Shown: in pieces, positions 22,917 through 31,800 of the stretch
How positions within the stretch are numbered: the stretch's first letter is position 1
How the letters are laid out: each line of letters opens with the position of its first letter
DNA from: CAWDLX01 sp963753485
Lineage (GTDB): Bacteria > Actinomycetota > Actinomycetes > Mycobacteriales > Micromonosporaceae
NCBI GenBank assembly: GCA_963753485.1
Contig: CAVWCL010000008.1
Coordinates: 62,001 to 126,000, forward strand
Reading direction: 5' to 3'
DNA length: 64,000 nt
Translations under genes and position numbers: made by a program
Notes under the pieces: model-generated
The model's input: the letters and a program-made list of their open reading frames with translations, nothing else
Database searches by the model: none
What the model was told of the DNA's origin: nothing

Positions 22917-23909
22917 GTGAACCGCGTGAACGTCGCGGTGATCGGCATGGGCCTCATCGGGGGGTCCCTGCTGCGCGCGCTCGCCGAGGCCGGGCACTGG
23001 GTCATCGGGTACGACCTGGACCCGTCGACCCGCGCCATGGCCCGCACCGGCGCGGCCCAGGCCCCGAAGACGTCCCGCTGGCAGGTCGCGCCGTCGATCG
23101 CGGACGCGGTGGCCCAGGTGGACCTGGTCGTGATCGCCACCCCGCTGACCGCCGTGGCCACGGTCCTGGACGAGCTCGCCGGAACCGGGTACGCCGGCCT
23201 GGTCACCGATGTCGTCTCGGTGAAGGAGCCGATGCGGGAACTGGTCGCGCGCCGGCTGCGCGCCGGCGGGCTGAACCTGGCCGGTTTCGTTGGCGGCCAC
23301 CCGATGGCCGGTCGGGAGCTGGCCGGTTTCGCGGCCACCGACGCCGGGCTCTTCCGTGCCTGCGCCTGGGTGCTCTGCCTCGACGAGGAGACCCGGTTCG
23401 ACGACTGGTTGACGCTGGCCCGTCTGGTCACGGGTCTGGGCGCCCGGGTGGTACCGACCACGGCCGAGGACCACGACCGGGTGGTCGCGACCGTGTCGCA
23501 GGTGCCGCACCTGCTCGCCGCCGCGCTGGCGACCGCGGTCGCCGATCCGCTCGCCGCCAGCCTGGCCGCTGGGTCGTTCCGCGACGGCACCCGGGTCGCG
23601 GCCAGCCTGCCCGAGTTGACCGCGTCCGCGTGTGGCGGCAACGCGCAGCACGTCCGGGAGGCGCTCGACCGCGTCCTCGGGCGGTTGCAGGAGGTTCGCC
23701 GGGCGCTCGACTCCGAGGATCCGATCGCGGCCATCCGGCAGTGGGTCGCGCCGGCTCACGCCGTGCGGACAATGTGGCCGCCGGGCTGGGGCGTGCCTAA
23801 ACAGATCCCGGCCACCCCGGACGACCTGCTCGCGCTCGGCGACGACGGCGGCTGGGTCATCGCCGTCTCGGCCGACGGCCGGACGGTCACGTCAGCCAGC
23901 CCGATCTGA
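22917..23909 (+). CDS. tyrA: Prephenate dehydrogenase
   Basis: A 330-residue NAD(P)-dependent enzyme that oxidatively decarboxylates prephenate in tyrosine biosynthesis. An N-terminal Rossmann fold (VAVIGMGLIGGSLLRALAEA) occupies about residues 1-165, with VVIATPL and TDVVSVK. The catalytic-domain signature GGHPMAGRE is at about 128 and the conserved SQVPHLLA helix lies in the C-terminal domain. The start is GTG 22917 (or GTG 22926). The 3' end overlaps mtnA convergently by 23 bases. No ACT domain is evident. Confidence 0.93.
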   Translation: MNRVNVAVIGMGLIGGSLLRALAEAGHWVIGYDLDPSTRAMARTGAAQAPKTSRWQVAPSIADAVAQVDLVVIATPLTAVATVLDELAGTGYAGLVTDVVSVKEPMRELVARRLRAGGLNLAGFVGGHPMAGRELAGFAATDAGLFRACAWVLCLDEETRFDDWLTLARLVTGLGARVVPTTAEDHDRVVATVSQVPHLLAAALATAVADPLAASLAAGSFRDGTRVAASLPELTASACGGNAQHVREALDRVLGRLQEVRRALDSEDPIAAIRQWVAPAHAVRTMWPPGWGVPKQIPATPDDLLALGDDGGWVIAVSADGRTVTSASPI

Positions 23910-24870
23910 TCACCCGCCGCTCGGTGACGATCGCGGTGACCAGCTCGGCCGCGGTCACATCGAAGGCCGGGTTCACCGCGTCAGCGCCGGCCGGGGCGAC
24001 CCGGGCGCCCCGGTATTCGAGCACCTCGGCCGGGTCCCGGTCCTCGATCCGCACGGCCGCCCCGGTCGGGGTGGCGTCGTCCACCGTGGACTCCGGCGCC
24101 ACCACGATGAACGGCACCCCAGCGGCCCTGGCCCCCAGCGCGTGCGCGTAGGTGCCGACCTTGTTCACCACATCGTGGTTGGCGCAGATCCGGTCGGCCC
24201 CGACGAGCACCGCGTCGATCTGTCCCCGAGCCATCAGGAAGGCTCCGGCGCCGTCGACGGCAACCCGGTACGGCACGCCGAGACGGCCCAGCTCCCAGGC
24301 GGTCAGTCGGGAGCCCTGCAGCAACGGCCGGGTCTCGCTCGCCACCACGGAGACCGGTACGCCCCGGCGGTGCAGTTCGCCGACGACCGCGAGCGCGGTG
24401 CCCAGGCTCACCGTGGCCAGGCCGCCGGTGTTGCAGTGGGTCAGGATCCGTGGCGCCGAGCCACACAGCTCGACCACCAGGTCCGCGCCCCGGGTCGCCA
24501 TCGACGCGCTCGCCGCCAGCTCGGCGTCGCGCAGGGCAAGCGCGGCGGCGAGCACGCCACCGGCTCCCTCCGCGAGCGCGGCCGCGGCCAGCCGGACCCC
24601 GCGGGCCAGGTTGACCGCGGTCGGCCGGGCCGTCTCCAGCCGCCGTACCGCCGCGGCCAGCTCCGCCGGGTCACCCGGGTACGCCCGGGCCGCCAGCGCG
24701 ACACCTAGTGCGCCGGCGACCCCGATGGCGGGCGCTCCGCGCACCGCCAGGCGCGTGATTGCGTCGACGACCTCATCCACAGTGGATAGCCGCAGCCAGA
24801 CCACCCGCTCCGGCAGCTCGGTCTGGTCGATGATCACGATCGCGTCCTCGACCCAGTCGATCGTCCGCAC
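23887..24870 (-). CDS. mtnA: S-methyl-5-thioribose-1-phosphate isomerase
   Basis: A 327-residue enzyme of the methionine salvage pathway that converts methylthioribose-1-P to methylthioribulose-1-P. The N-terminus is MRTIDWVEDAIVIIDQTELP, with RGAPAIG at 44-50, catalytic Cys146 in THCNTGGLATVS, catalytic Asp226 in LVGADRI, and a conserved NKVGTYAHA. GTG 24870 is chosen since homologues start RTIDW; the open frame reaches 25188 antisense to the PHP gene. It diverges from the PHP gene with a 46-bp gap. No other salvage genes are adjacent. Confidence 0.95.
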   Translation of the reverse strand: MRTIDWVEDAIVIIDQTELPERVVWLRLSTVDEVVDAITRLAVRGAPAIGVAGALGVALAARAYPGDPAELAAAVRRLETARPTAVNLARGVRLAAAALAEGAGGVLAAALALRDAELAASASMATRGADLVVELCGSAPRILTHCNTGGLATVSLGTALAVVGELHRRGVPVSVVASETRPLLQGSRLTAWELGRLGVPYRVAVDGAGAFLMARGQIDAVLVGADRICANHDVVNKVGTYAHALGARAAGVPFIVVAPESTVDDATPTGAAVRIEDRDPAEVLEYRGARVAPAGADAVNPAFDVTAAELVTAIVTERRVIRSGWLT

Positions 24871-24916
24871 GAGCGCAGCGTACGGCGCCGGGCTCTCCTG
24901 AGTAGGCTCAATATCT

Positions 24917-26008
24917 GTGACCGCCCGGGATCCCGTCGCCGACCTTCGCCGGATCGCGTTCCTGCTGGAGCGCGCGAACGAGGCGACGTACCGGGTTCGC
25001 GCCTTCCGGAGCGCAGCGGCCGCGCTCGAGGTGCTCAGCGCCGAGGAGATCGCCACCCGGGCGGCCGACGCCACGTTGACCAGCATCAGCGGCGTCGGCG
25101 AGGTGACCGCCCGCTGCGTGGTGGAGTCGCTCGCCGGCGAGGAGCCGGTGTACCTGCGCCGCCTCACCGCGACCGACGGCACCGACATCGGCGAGGCGGC
25201 CGCGGCTTTGCGGCGGGCGCTGCGGGGCGACTGCCACTCGCACTCGAACTGGTCCGACGGTGGTTCGCCGATCGAGGAGATGGTGGCGGCCGCGATCGAT
25301 CTGGGCCATTCCTATCTGGTGCTCACCGACCACTCGCCGCGGCTCACCGTGGCCCGCGGCCTGTCGGCGCAGCGCTTGGCCGAGCAGATCGATGTCGTCG
25401 GCGCGCTCAACGAGGCCCTGGCCGGCGCCGGCGCCGAGTTCCGCCTGCTCACCGGCATCGAGGTCGACATTGTCGCCGATGGCGCGCTCGACCAGGATGA
25501 GAAGCTGCTCGCCGCGCTCGACGTCGTGGTCGCATCTGTCCATAGTGGATTACGGGACGACGCCGACACGATGACCCGGCGCATGCTCACCGCCATCGCC
25601 AACCCACACCTCGACATCCTGGGACACTGCACCGGCCGCCGGCTCGCCGCCCGGGCCGACGCCGGCGCCGGCGCCCGGGCCGACGCGGGCGACCGGGCCC
25701 ACCGCGGCGGCCGGGGGCGGCCGGAGAGCACGTTCGACGCCGAGGCGGTCTTCACGGCGTGTTCCTCGCTGGGCAAGGCGGTCGAGATCAACTGCCGGCC
25801 CGACCGGCTGGACCCGCCCAAGCGGCTGCTGCGCCAGGCGTACGAACTCGGCTGCGTCTTCGCCATCGACACGGACGCGCACGCCCCGGGCCAGCTCGAC
25901 TGGCTGGCCAACGGCTGTGAGCGGGCGGCCCTGTGCGGGCTCACCCCGGAACGGGTCGTGAACACCTGGCCGGCCGATCAGCTGCTGGCCTGGGCGGCCG
26001 AGCACTGA
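24917..26008 (+). CDS. PHP-domain phosphoesterase, PolX-C-like
   Basis: A 363-residue protein. The N-terminal helix-hairpin-helix region resembles the DNA polymerase X fingers (DPVADLRRIAFLLERANEAT, then LTSISGVGEVTA). The PHP domain begins at about residue 105 (GDCHSHSNWSDGGSPIEEM), with further metal ligands in LTDHSP, EVDI, SVHS, HCTGR and DTDAH. Members are metal-dependent phosphoesterases; some are PolX lacking the polymerase core. A low-complexity insertion at about 243-270 (ADAGAGARADAGDRAHRGGR) interrupts the HCTGR region. GTG start. Confidence 0.85.
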   Translation: MTARDPVADLRRIAFLLERANEATYRVRAFRSAAAALEVLSAEEIATRAADATLTSISGVGEVTARCVVESLAGEEPVYLRRLTATDGTDIGEAAAALRRALRGDCHSHSNWSDGGSPIEEMVAAAIDLGHSYLVLTDHSPRLTVARGLSAQRLAEQIDVVGALNEALAGAGAEFRLLTGIEVDIVADGALDQDEKLLAALDVVVASVHSGLRDDADTMTRRMLTAIANPHLDILGHCTGRRLAARADAGAGARADAGDRAHRGGRGRPESTFDAEAVFTACSSLGKAVEINCRPDRLDPPKRLLRQAYELGCVFAIDTDAHAPGQLDWLANGCERAALCGLTPERVVNTWPADQLLAWAAEH

Positions 26009-26023
26009 GCGGTCGGTGCCCGC

Positions 26024-27010
26024 TCACACCTGCTGGCACGCCGCGGCGAGCGGCGCCGGCACCGCCGGCCGTCGCCGCACGGCCAGCACACCCTGCGAGA
26101 TCGCCACGCCGGCGAGCACCACCGCGACGCCGACCGGCTGGTACCAGGTGAGGTGCTCGCCGAGGACGGCGATGCCGAGCAGGGTGGCCACGATCGGTAG
26201 CAGGTAGGTCACCGACGCGGAGGTGCTGGCGCCGGCGAGCCGGATAACCCGGAAGTTGAGCGCGAAGGCGAGGCCGGTGCCGAGCGCGCCCAGGGCCAGG
26301 ACGCTGGCGATCACCGGGGCCGCGAGCGTGGTCGGCACCGGCGGCGGCCCGGCGATGAGCGGCGCGGCCACCGCGAGGGCCAGCGTGCCGACGATCAGCT
26401 GTCCGGCGGCCAGCGCGATGCCGGACTCCGGCCGCCGGGCCAGAAAGCGGCGCTGGTACGGGATGGCCACGCCGTAGCACGCCGCCGCGGTCAGGCAGAG
26501 CAACTGGCCGATGAGGCTGGACCCGGCGCCGACCTGCCACACCCCGAGGACGATCAGGACGCCGGCGAAGCCGACGACCAGCCCGGCGGCCCGGCGGCGG
26601 GTCATCGCCTCGGTCCGGAACACGAGCACCGCCATCGGCAGCACGATCAGTGGTGTGCTGGCGTTCCAGATGCCGGCGAGGATCGACGGTATCCGTTGCT
26701 CGCCGGCGGCGAACAGGGTGAACGGCAACGCCGAACCCAGGGTGCCGGCGACCGCGAGATGGCCCCATACCCGCGGGTCGCGGGGCAGCCGCTGGCGCAC
26801 CGCGACGAGCAGGATCAGCAGGGTCAGCGCACCCGCGGCGACCCGGCCCAGGGCGACGTAGACCGGGGCCAGCTCGCCGATGCCCACCTTGATGAGCAGG
26901 AAGCTGGAACCCCAGATCACGGCGAGCAGCAGGAAACCCGGCAGCCACGCCCGCGCCGCTGTGGGGCGGGCCGACTCGGTAAGGACTGAAACGCTCACGA
27001 CCCCTAGCAT
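26024..27010 (-). CDS. EamA/DMT-superfamily transporter
   Basis: A 328-residue protein with ten hydrophobic helices in two EamA repeats: FLLLAVIWGSSFLLIKVGIG starts the first, and LLCLTAAACYGVAIPYQRRF the second. LVFRTEAMTRRRAAGLVVGF lies at the end of repeat 1. The family contains exporters of metabolites and drugs; the substrate is not inferable. ATG 27010 or GTG 26998 (VSVSVLTE) are both possible starts. It diverges from the DUF885 gene and converges with the PHP gene. Confidence 0.88.
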   Translation of the reverse strand: MLGVVSVSVLTESARPTAARAWLPGFLLLAVIWGSSFLLIKVGIGELAPVYVALGRVAAGALTLLILLVAVRQRLPRDPRVWGHLAVAGTLGSALPFTLFAAGEQRIPSILAGIWNASTPLIVLPMAVLVFRTEAMTRRRAAGLVVGFAGVLIVLGVWQVGAGSSLIGQLLCLTAAACYGVAIPYQRRFLARRPESGIALAAGQLIVGTLALAVAAPLIAGPPPVPTTLAAPVIASVLALGALGTGLAFALNFRVIRLAGASTSASVTYLLPIVATLLGIAVLGEHLTWYQPVGVAVVLAGVAISQGVLAVRRRPAVPAPLAAACQQV

Positions 27011-27104
27011 GCCAAAGCCGTACGACGAAACCGAGCGCCTTTCGGACCAGGCGGTGCGCGCCGACCCCGCGATAACCCGCGCGAAGCGCGCGTACCGGTC
27101 GGTT

Positions 27105-28799
27105 ATGGTCGGTGGCGTGGGACACATTGACGACATCGCCGACCACTACGTCGACGACTGGGCCCGGCTCGACCCGATCGCGGCCACCCACTGCGGCATC
27201 GCCGACCACGAGGAGAAGCTCACCGAGCTGTCACCGGAAGGTTTCGCCGCGTTGGCCGACCTCGATCGCCGTACGCTCGCTCAGATCGACCTCGTCCAGC
27301 CGGCCGGGGAGAACGAGCGGGTCGGCAAGGAGGCGATGCAGGAGCGTCTCGGGCTGGCCCTGGAGCTCTACGACGCCGGTGTCACGACCAGCGAGATCAA
27401 CGTCGTGGCGAGCCGGCTGCACGACGTCCGGACGGTCTTCGACCTGATGAGCATCGACGGTGAGCCGGCCGCGCACGCCATCGCGGCCCGGCTGGCGGCC
27501 GTGCCGACCGCCCTGGCGCAGTTCCGCTGGACACTGCTCGAGTCCGCCGAACATGGCCATGTCGCGTCCCGCAAGCAGATACTCGAGGTCGCCAAACAGT
27601 GCGACGCCTGGATCGCCGCCGATGGAGACGATTTCTGGCCCGGCCTGGCCCAGCGGGTCACCGCGGCCAACCCCGGGCTGCCCGACTCACTCGCCGGCGA
27701 CCTCGAACGGGCGGCCGCCATGGCCCGCCAGGCGACCGCGGACTTCGGCCGGTTCCTGCGTGACGAGCTCGCGGCGCACGGCGCGGAGAAGGAGGCGGTC
27801 GGCCGGGAACGCTACGGCCTCGTCTCCCGGTTCTTCCTTGGCTCCACAGTGGATCTGGACGAGACGTACGCCTGGGGCTTCGATGAGCTGGCCCGAATCC
27901 AGGCTGAGATGCGTACGGTGGCTGACAAAATCGCACCGGGGGCGACGCCGGCCGCCGCGATCGCCGCGCTGGGCGCCGACCCGGCCCGCCGGATCGTCGG
28001 CAAGGAGGCGTTCCGGGACTGGATGCAACAGCTGGCCGATCGGGCGGTGGCCGAGCTGAGCGACACCCATTTCGACATCCCCGAACAGGTGCGCCGCATC
28101 GAGTGCTGCATCGCCCCGATAGCCGACGGCGGTATCTACTACACCGGACCGACCGAGGACTTCTCCCGACCCGGTCAGATGTGGTGGGCCGTCCCGCAGG
28201 GCATCGACTCGTTCGCCACCTGGCAGGAGGTGAGCACGGTCTATCACGAGGGCGTGCCCGGCCATCACCTCCAGGTCGCCCAGACGGTCGTCCGGAAGGA
28301 CGTGCTCAACCGCTGGCGGCGCATGGTCTGCGGTTGTTCCGGACACGGCGAGGGCTGGGCCCTCTACGCCGAGCGGCTCATGGACGAGCTCGGATACCTT
28401 GACGATCCCGGGGAGAAGATGGGCCTGCTCGACTCGCAGTCCTTCCGCGCCGCCCGGGTGGTCGTCGACATCGGCATGCACCTGGAGCTGGAGATCCCCC
28501 GGGACAACCCGCTCGGCTTCCACCCGGGCGAGCGGTTCACCCCGCAGCTCGGCTGGGAGTTCATGCGCGCGCACTGCAGCATGGCCGACGAGAACCTGCG
28601 CTTCGAGCTCAACCGCTACCTGGGTTGGCCGGGGCAGGCACCGTCGTACAAGGTGGGCGAGCGGATCTGGCTGCAGGCCCGGGCCGACGCCCAGGCGCGC
28701 AAGGGGGCGGCCTTCGACCTCAAGGCGTTCCACCGGGCCGCGCTGGACCTCGGCGCCCTCGGCCTCGATCCGCTGCGCGCCGCCCTGGCTCGCCTCTGA
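27105..28799 (+). CDS. DUF885 family metallopeptidase-like protein
   Basis: A 564-residue protein of the DUF885 family. The zinc-site motif HEGVPGHHLQ occurs at residues 381-390 (H381, E382, H387), and the conserved GEGWALYAERL follows at about 413. Members resemble gluzincin metallopeptidases and are usually cytoplasmic; no signal peptide is seen here. The start is uncertain: ATG 27105, or GTG 27117 giving GHIDDIADHYVDDWARLDP. The open frame continues upstream to 26880, antisense to the transporter gene. The stop is directly followed (1 base) by palindromic element C. Confidence 0.85.
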   Translation: MVGGVGHIDDIADHYVDDWARLDPIAATHCGIADHEEKLTELSPEGFAALADLDRRTLAQIDLVQPAGENERVGKEAMQERLGLALELYDAGVTTSEINVVASRLHDVRTVFDLMSIDGEPAAHAIAARLAAVPTALAQFRWTLLESAEHGHVASRKQILEVAKQCDAWIAADGDDFWPGLAQRVTAANPGLPDSLAGDLERAAAMARQATADFGRFLRDELAAHGAEKEAVGRERYGLVSRFFLGSTVDLDETYAWGFDELARIQAEMRTVADKIAPGATPAAAIAALGADPARRIVGKEAFRDWMQQLADRAVAELSDTHFDIPEQVRRIECCIAPIADGGIYYTGPTEDFSRPGQMWWAVPQGIDSFATWQEVSTVYHEGVPGHHLQVAQTVVRKDVLNRWRRMVCGCSGHGEGWALYAERLMDELGYLDDPGEKMGLLDSQSFRAARVVVDIGMHLELEIPRDNPLGFHPGERFTPQLGWEFMRAHCSMADENLRFELNRYLGWPGQAPSYKVGERIWLQARADAQARKGAAFDLKAFHRAALDLGALGLDPLRAALARL

Positions 28800-28800
28800 T

Positions 28801-28876
28801 ACCTCGCGTCGATCTAGGGCGGGCGCACGTGCTTTGATCTCCAAACGTGTACGTACGCCCTAGATCGACGCGAGGT
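28801..28876 (+). repeat. Palindromic element, copy C (best-preserved arms)
   Basis: Perfect inverted repeat of about 20 bases (ACCTCGCGTCGATCTAGGGC at the left, its complement at the right ending 28876) around an interior GCACGTGCTTTGATCTCC. It fills the whole gap between the stop of the DUF885 gene (28799) and the stop of the convergent regulator gene (28876). Confidence 0.95.
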
Positions 28877-31800
28877 TAGGGGCAGAGTTCCCGGTACGGG
28901 TGGGTCGGCAGGTAGGTCGCCCACTCCTGCTGGGTCAGGTTCCGCCCGGCGATCAGGCACGCCTGGGCCACCAGGTGCGACAGGTCCACGTCGTCGAGGC
29001 GCTGCCCCAGGCCCCGGGTGCCGGTGAGATCCCAGGCCATCAGCGCGCCCGAGTCACCGGCCGTGTACATGGTGCGCCCATCCAGTCCAAACTCGACACT
29101 GCGCACCGGTAGCCGGTCGCCACTGAATGTGTGCAGCGGCGACAGGGTCCGGGCGTCCCAGACGACCGCGGTACCGTCCTGCGCGATCGAGGCGAAGAGC
29201 CGGCCGTCGGCGGACCACGCCGCCCCGAGGGCTCCCGGGTGGCGAACCTGGCCCAGACGCACACCGGAGGCCACGTCCCACACCTCCACCGCGCCGGCGC
29301 CGAGGGCGAGCAGGCGGCGGCCCCCGCCGCCCAGCGCAACCGGTCGGGCGACGCCGGACAGGACCCGGCTGTGTCCACTCTCGAGGTCGGCGACGGTGGT
29401 CGCCGAGCCGTCGCCCAGCGCCAGTGTCCCGCCGTCCGGGGCGACCAGCAGCGGGCTGGCCGCTCCGGTGGGCAACTGGTACGCGGTCGAGGGCGTGCGG
29501 GCGCTCAGGCTCCAGGCCACCGGTACCGGCAGCTTCCCGGGATCGGTGCCGTGCTGGGCCAGCACCAGGATGTCGCCGTCGGCGAGCAGGCCGCCGCCGC
29601 GGTCCGGCCAGGCCTCGCCGAAGGGTGGCCCGTCCAGGCGGTGGCCGGCCAGATCCCAGACGACGATGCTGGCGGTTGGCCCGGACTGGCCGCCACCCCA
29701 GGCGACCAGCCGCCGGCCGTCGGGCGTGAAGGAAAGGCCGGCCACCGGCGCATGGTCGGGATAGGCCAGCCGGTTGACCAGATCGAGCCCGCCGGCACCG
29801 AGCAGGGAGACCGTGCCGTCGGCGCTGCCGATGGCGATGCGGCCGCCGTCCGCACTGACGGCGACGGCCCGTACCCCCTCGCCGCCGGTGGCGATGAGGT
29901 CGGGCGCGCGCAGCAGCGCGGCCCGCAGGGCGGGCGCGGTCGACGCGTCCACTGTGGTCGCCGCCACCGCGAGCAGCAACGCCCGGCGCAGGTCCGGCTC
30001 GACGGCCGCGACCGCGCCCAGCCGGGCCGCGTCGGCCCGCTCGGTGGCCGCGGTCGCGCCACGCCACGCGATGAAGACCATGATCCCGGCGGCGACGGCC
30101 GTGGCCAGCGCCAGCGCCAGGACGACGACGGTACGCCAGAGCCGGCCGACCTTGCGCCGGCGGCGGTTCTCGGCGGCGAAGAGCACCCGTTGCCCGGCGG
30201 CGAGGAAGTCCCGTTCGACCGGGGTCAGCGCCCGGGCGCCGGGCGGCTGGTCGGTGGCGGCGGCGAGCCGCGCGGCGCCGTAGACAAGGCCCGGGTCCCG
30301 GCCGGCCGCCGCCCACTCCTGGGCCGCCCGGGCCAGGTGCGCCCGGACATCCGCAGCGGCCTGCGCGTCCGCGAGCCAGCGGTGCAGGCGCGGCCAGTGT
30401 GCGGCCAACGCCTCGTGCACCAGCCGCACCGCCTGGCCGTCCACAACGACCAGTCCGTGCGCGGCCAGCACGTCGAGCGCCGCCTCGGCGGCGGGCCCGC
30501 TCTCGCGCAGGAGCTCGGTCCGCTCGCGCGGATACCCGGTCGCCAGCGCGACGAAGAGGTTGCCGGCCGCGCGCCGGCGCTCGAGCGTGCCCAGCTCCGC
30601 GAAGGCCCGCTCGCCGAGGTTCTCGATCGCCCGGGTCAGACCGCCGGCGCCGTGGTACGCCGACGCCTCGATGACCCCGTCCCGGCGCTGCGGCCACAGC
30701 GCGACCAGCGCGACCGAGAGCGCGCTCAGCCCGCCCGGCGCGGCGGCGACATCGGCCGCGATGGTCGCGGCGAGGCCGTCGGCGAACCGGGCGCCGGCCA
30801 GGGCGGCCGGCTCCTCGATTGCCTGGCCCAGCTCCTTCGGGGTCATCGCGGCCACCATGGCGGTGTTCGCGGTGACCAGGCCGGCCAGACCCGGATGTTC
30901 GGCACAGCGCGGGTAGGCGTCCGAGCGCAGCACAAGGATCACGGCGGCACCATCGGCCGCGGCCGCGACCACCGCATCAAAGAATGCCCGTCGCTGCGGG
31001 GCCGGCAAACTGGTGAAGGCCTGTTCCAGCTGGTCCACCACGAGAAGGAGCCGCGGCGGGGCCGGCGGAGCCGGCGCGTCGGCATCCGGGGCGGCCGGGG
31101 GCGCGCCGGCGGCGGTCGCGTCGGCATCCGGGGCGGCCGGGGGCGCGCCGGCGGCGGTCGCGTCGTCCGTCGCCGCGGGCGGCGCCTCGGGCGCCGCAGG
31201 CGGATCGGGCGCCGCAGGCGGATCGGGCGGTGCCAGCCGGGTCGCCAGCTCGCCGGCGTGGGCTGGGGTGATGACCACCGGGCGCCACCCGCCGGAGTCG
31301 GTCAGCACGCCGCCGGCCAGTGCGGGCAGCAACCCCGCTCGGACGAGCGACGACTTGCCGGTGCCGGCCTCGCCCACGATCGTGAGCACCGGCCCGGTGG
31401 CCAGGCGAGCCAGCAGGTCGGCGATCGCCAGCTCGCGTCCGCGCAACACCTGGGCGTCGGCGCTCTGGTAGCCCTCAAGGCCTCGGTACGGGCAGCCGGA
31501 CACCTCACGGGTCGGCCCGCGCAGCGGACGGGCCCGCCGCCGGACGTGATCAAGCTCGAGAACCCCGGAGACGATCTCGTCGTGGGCGGCGGCGAGCCGC
31601 TGGCGAGGCTCGACGACGTGAGCGGCGGCGCGGTCGATCCGGCGGCCGGCCCGGGCGAAGGCCCACTCACTGGCGGCGCGGTGCACCCGCGCCGGCACGC
31701 CGCCGGCGCTCACCATGGCGGAGGCCGCGATCGCCTCGGTCGCCGTCGGCGCGTAGATCCGCACGATCTCGGTGATCGCGGCGTCGGAGAGTGCGGTCAG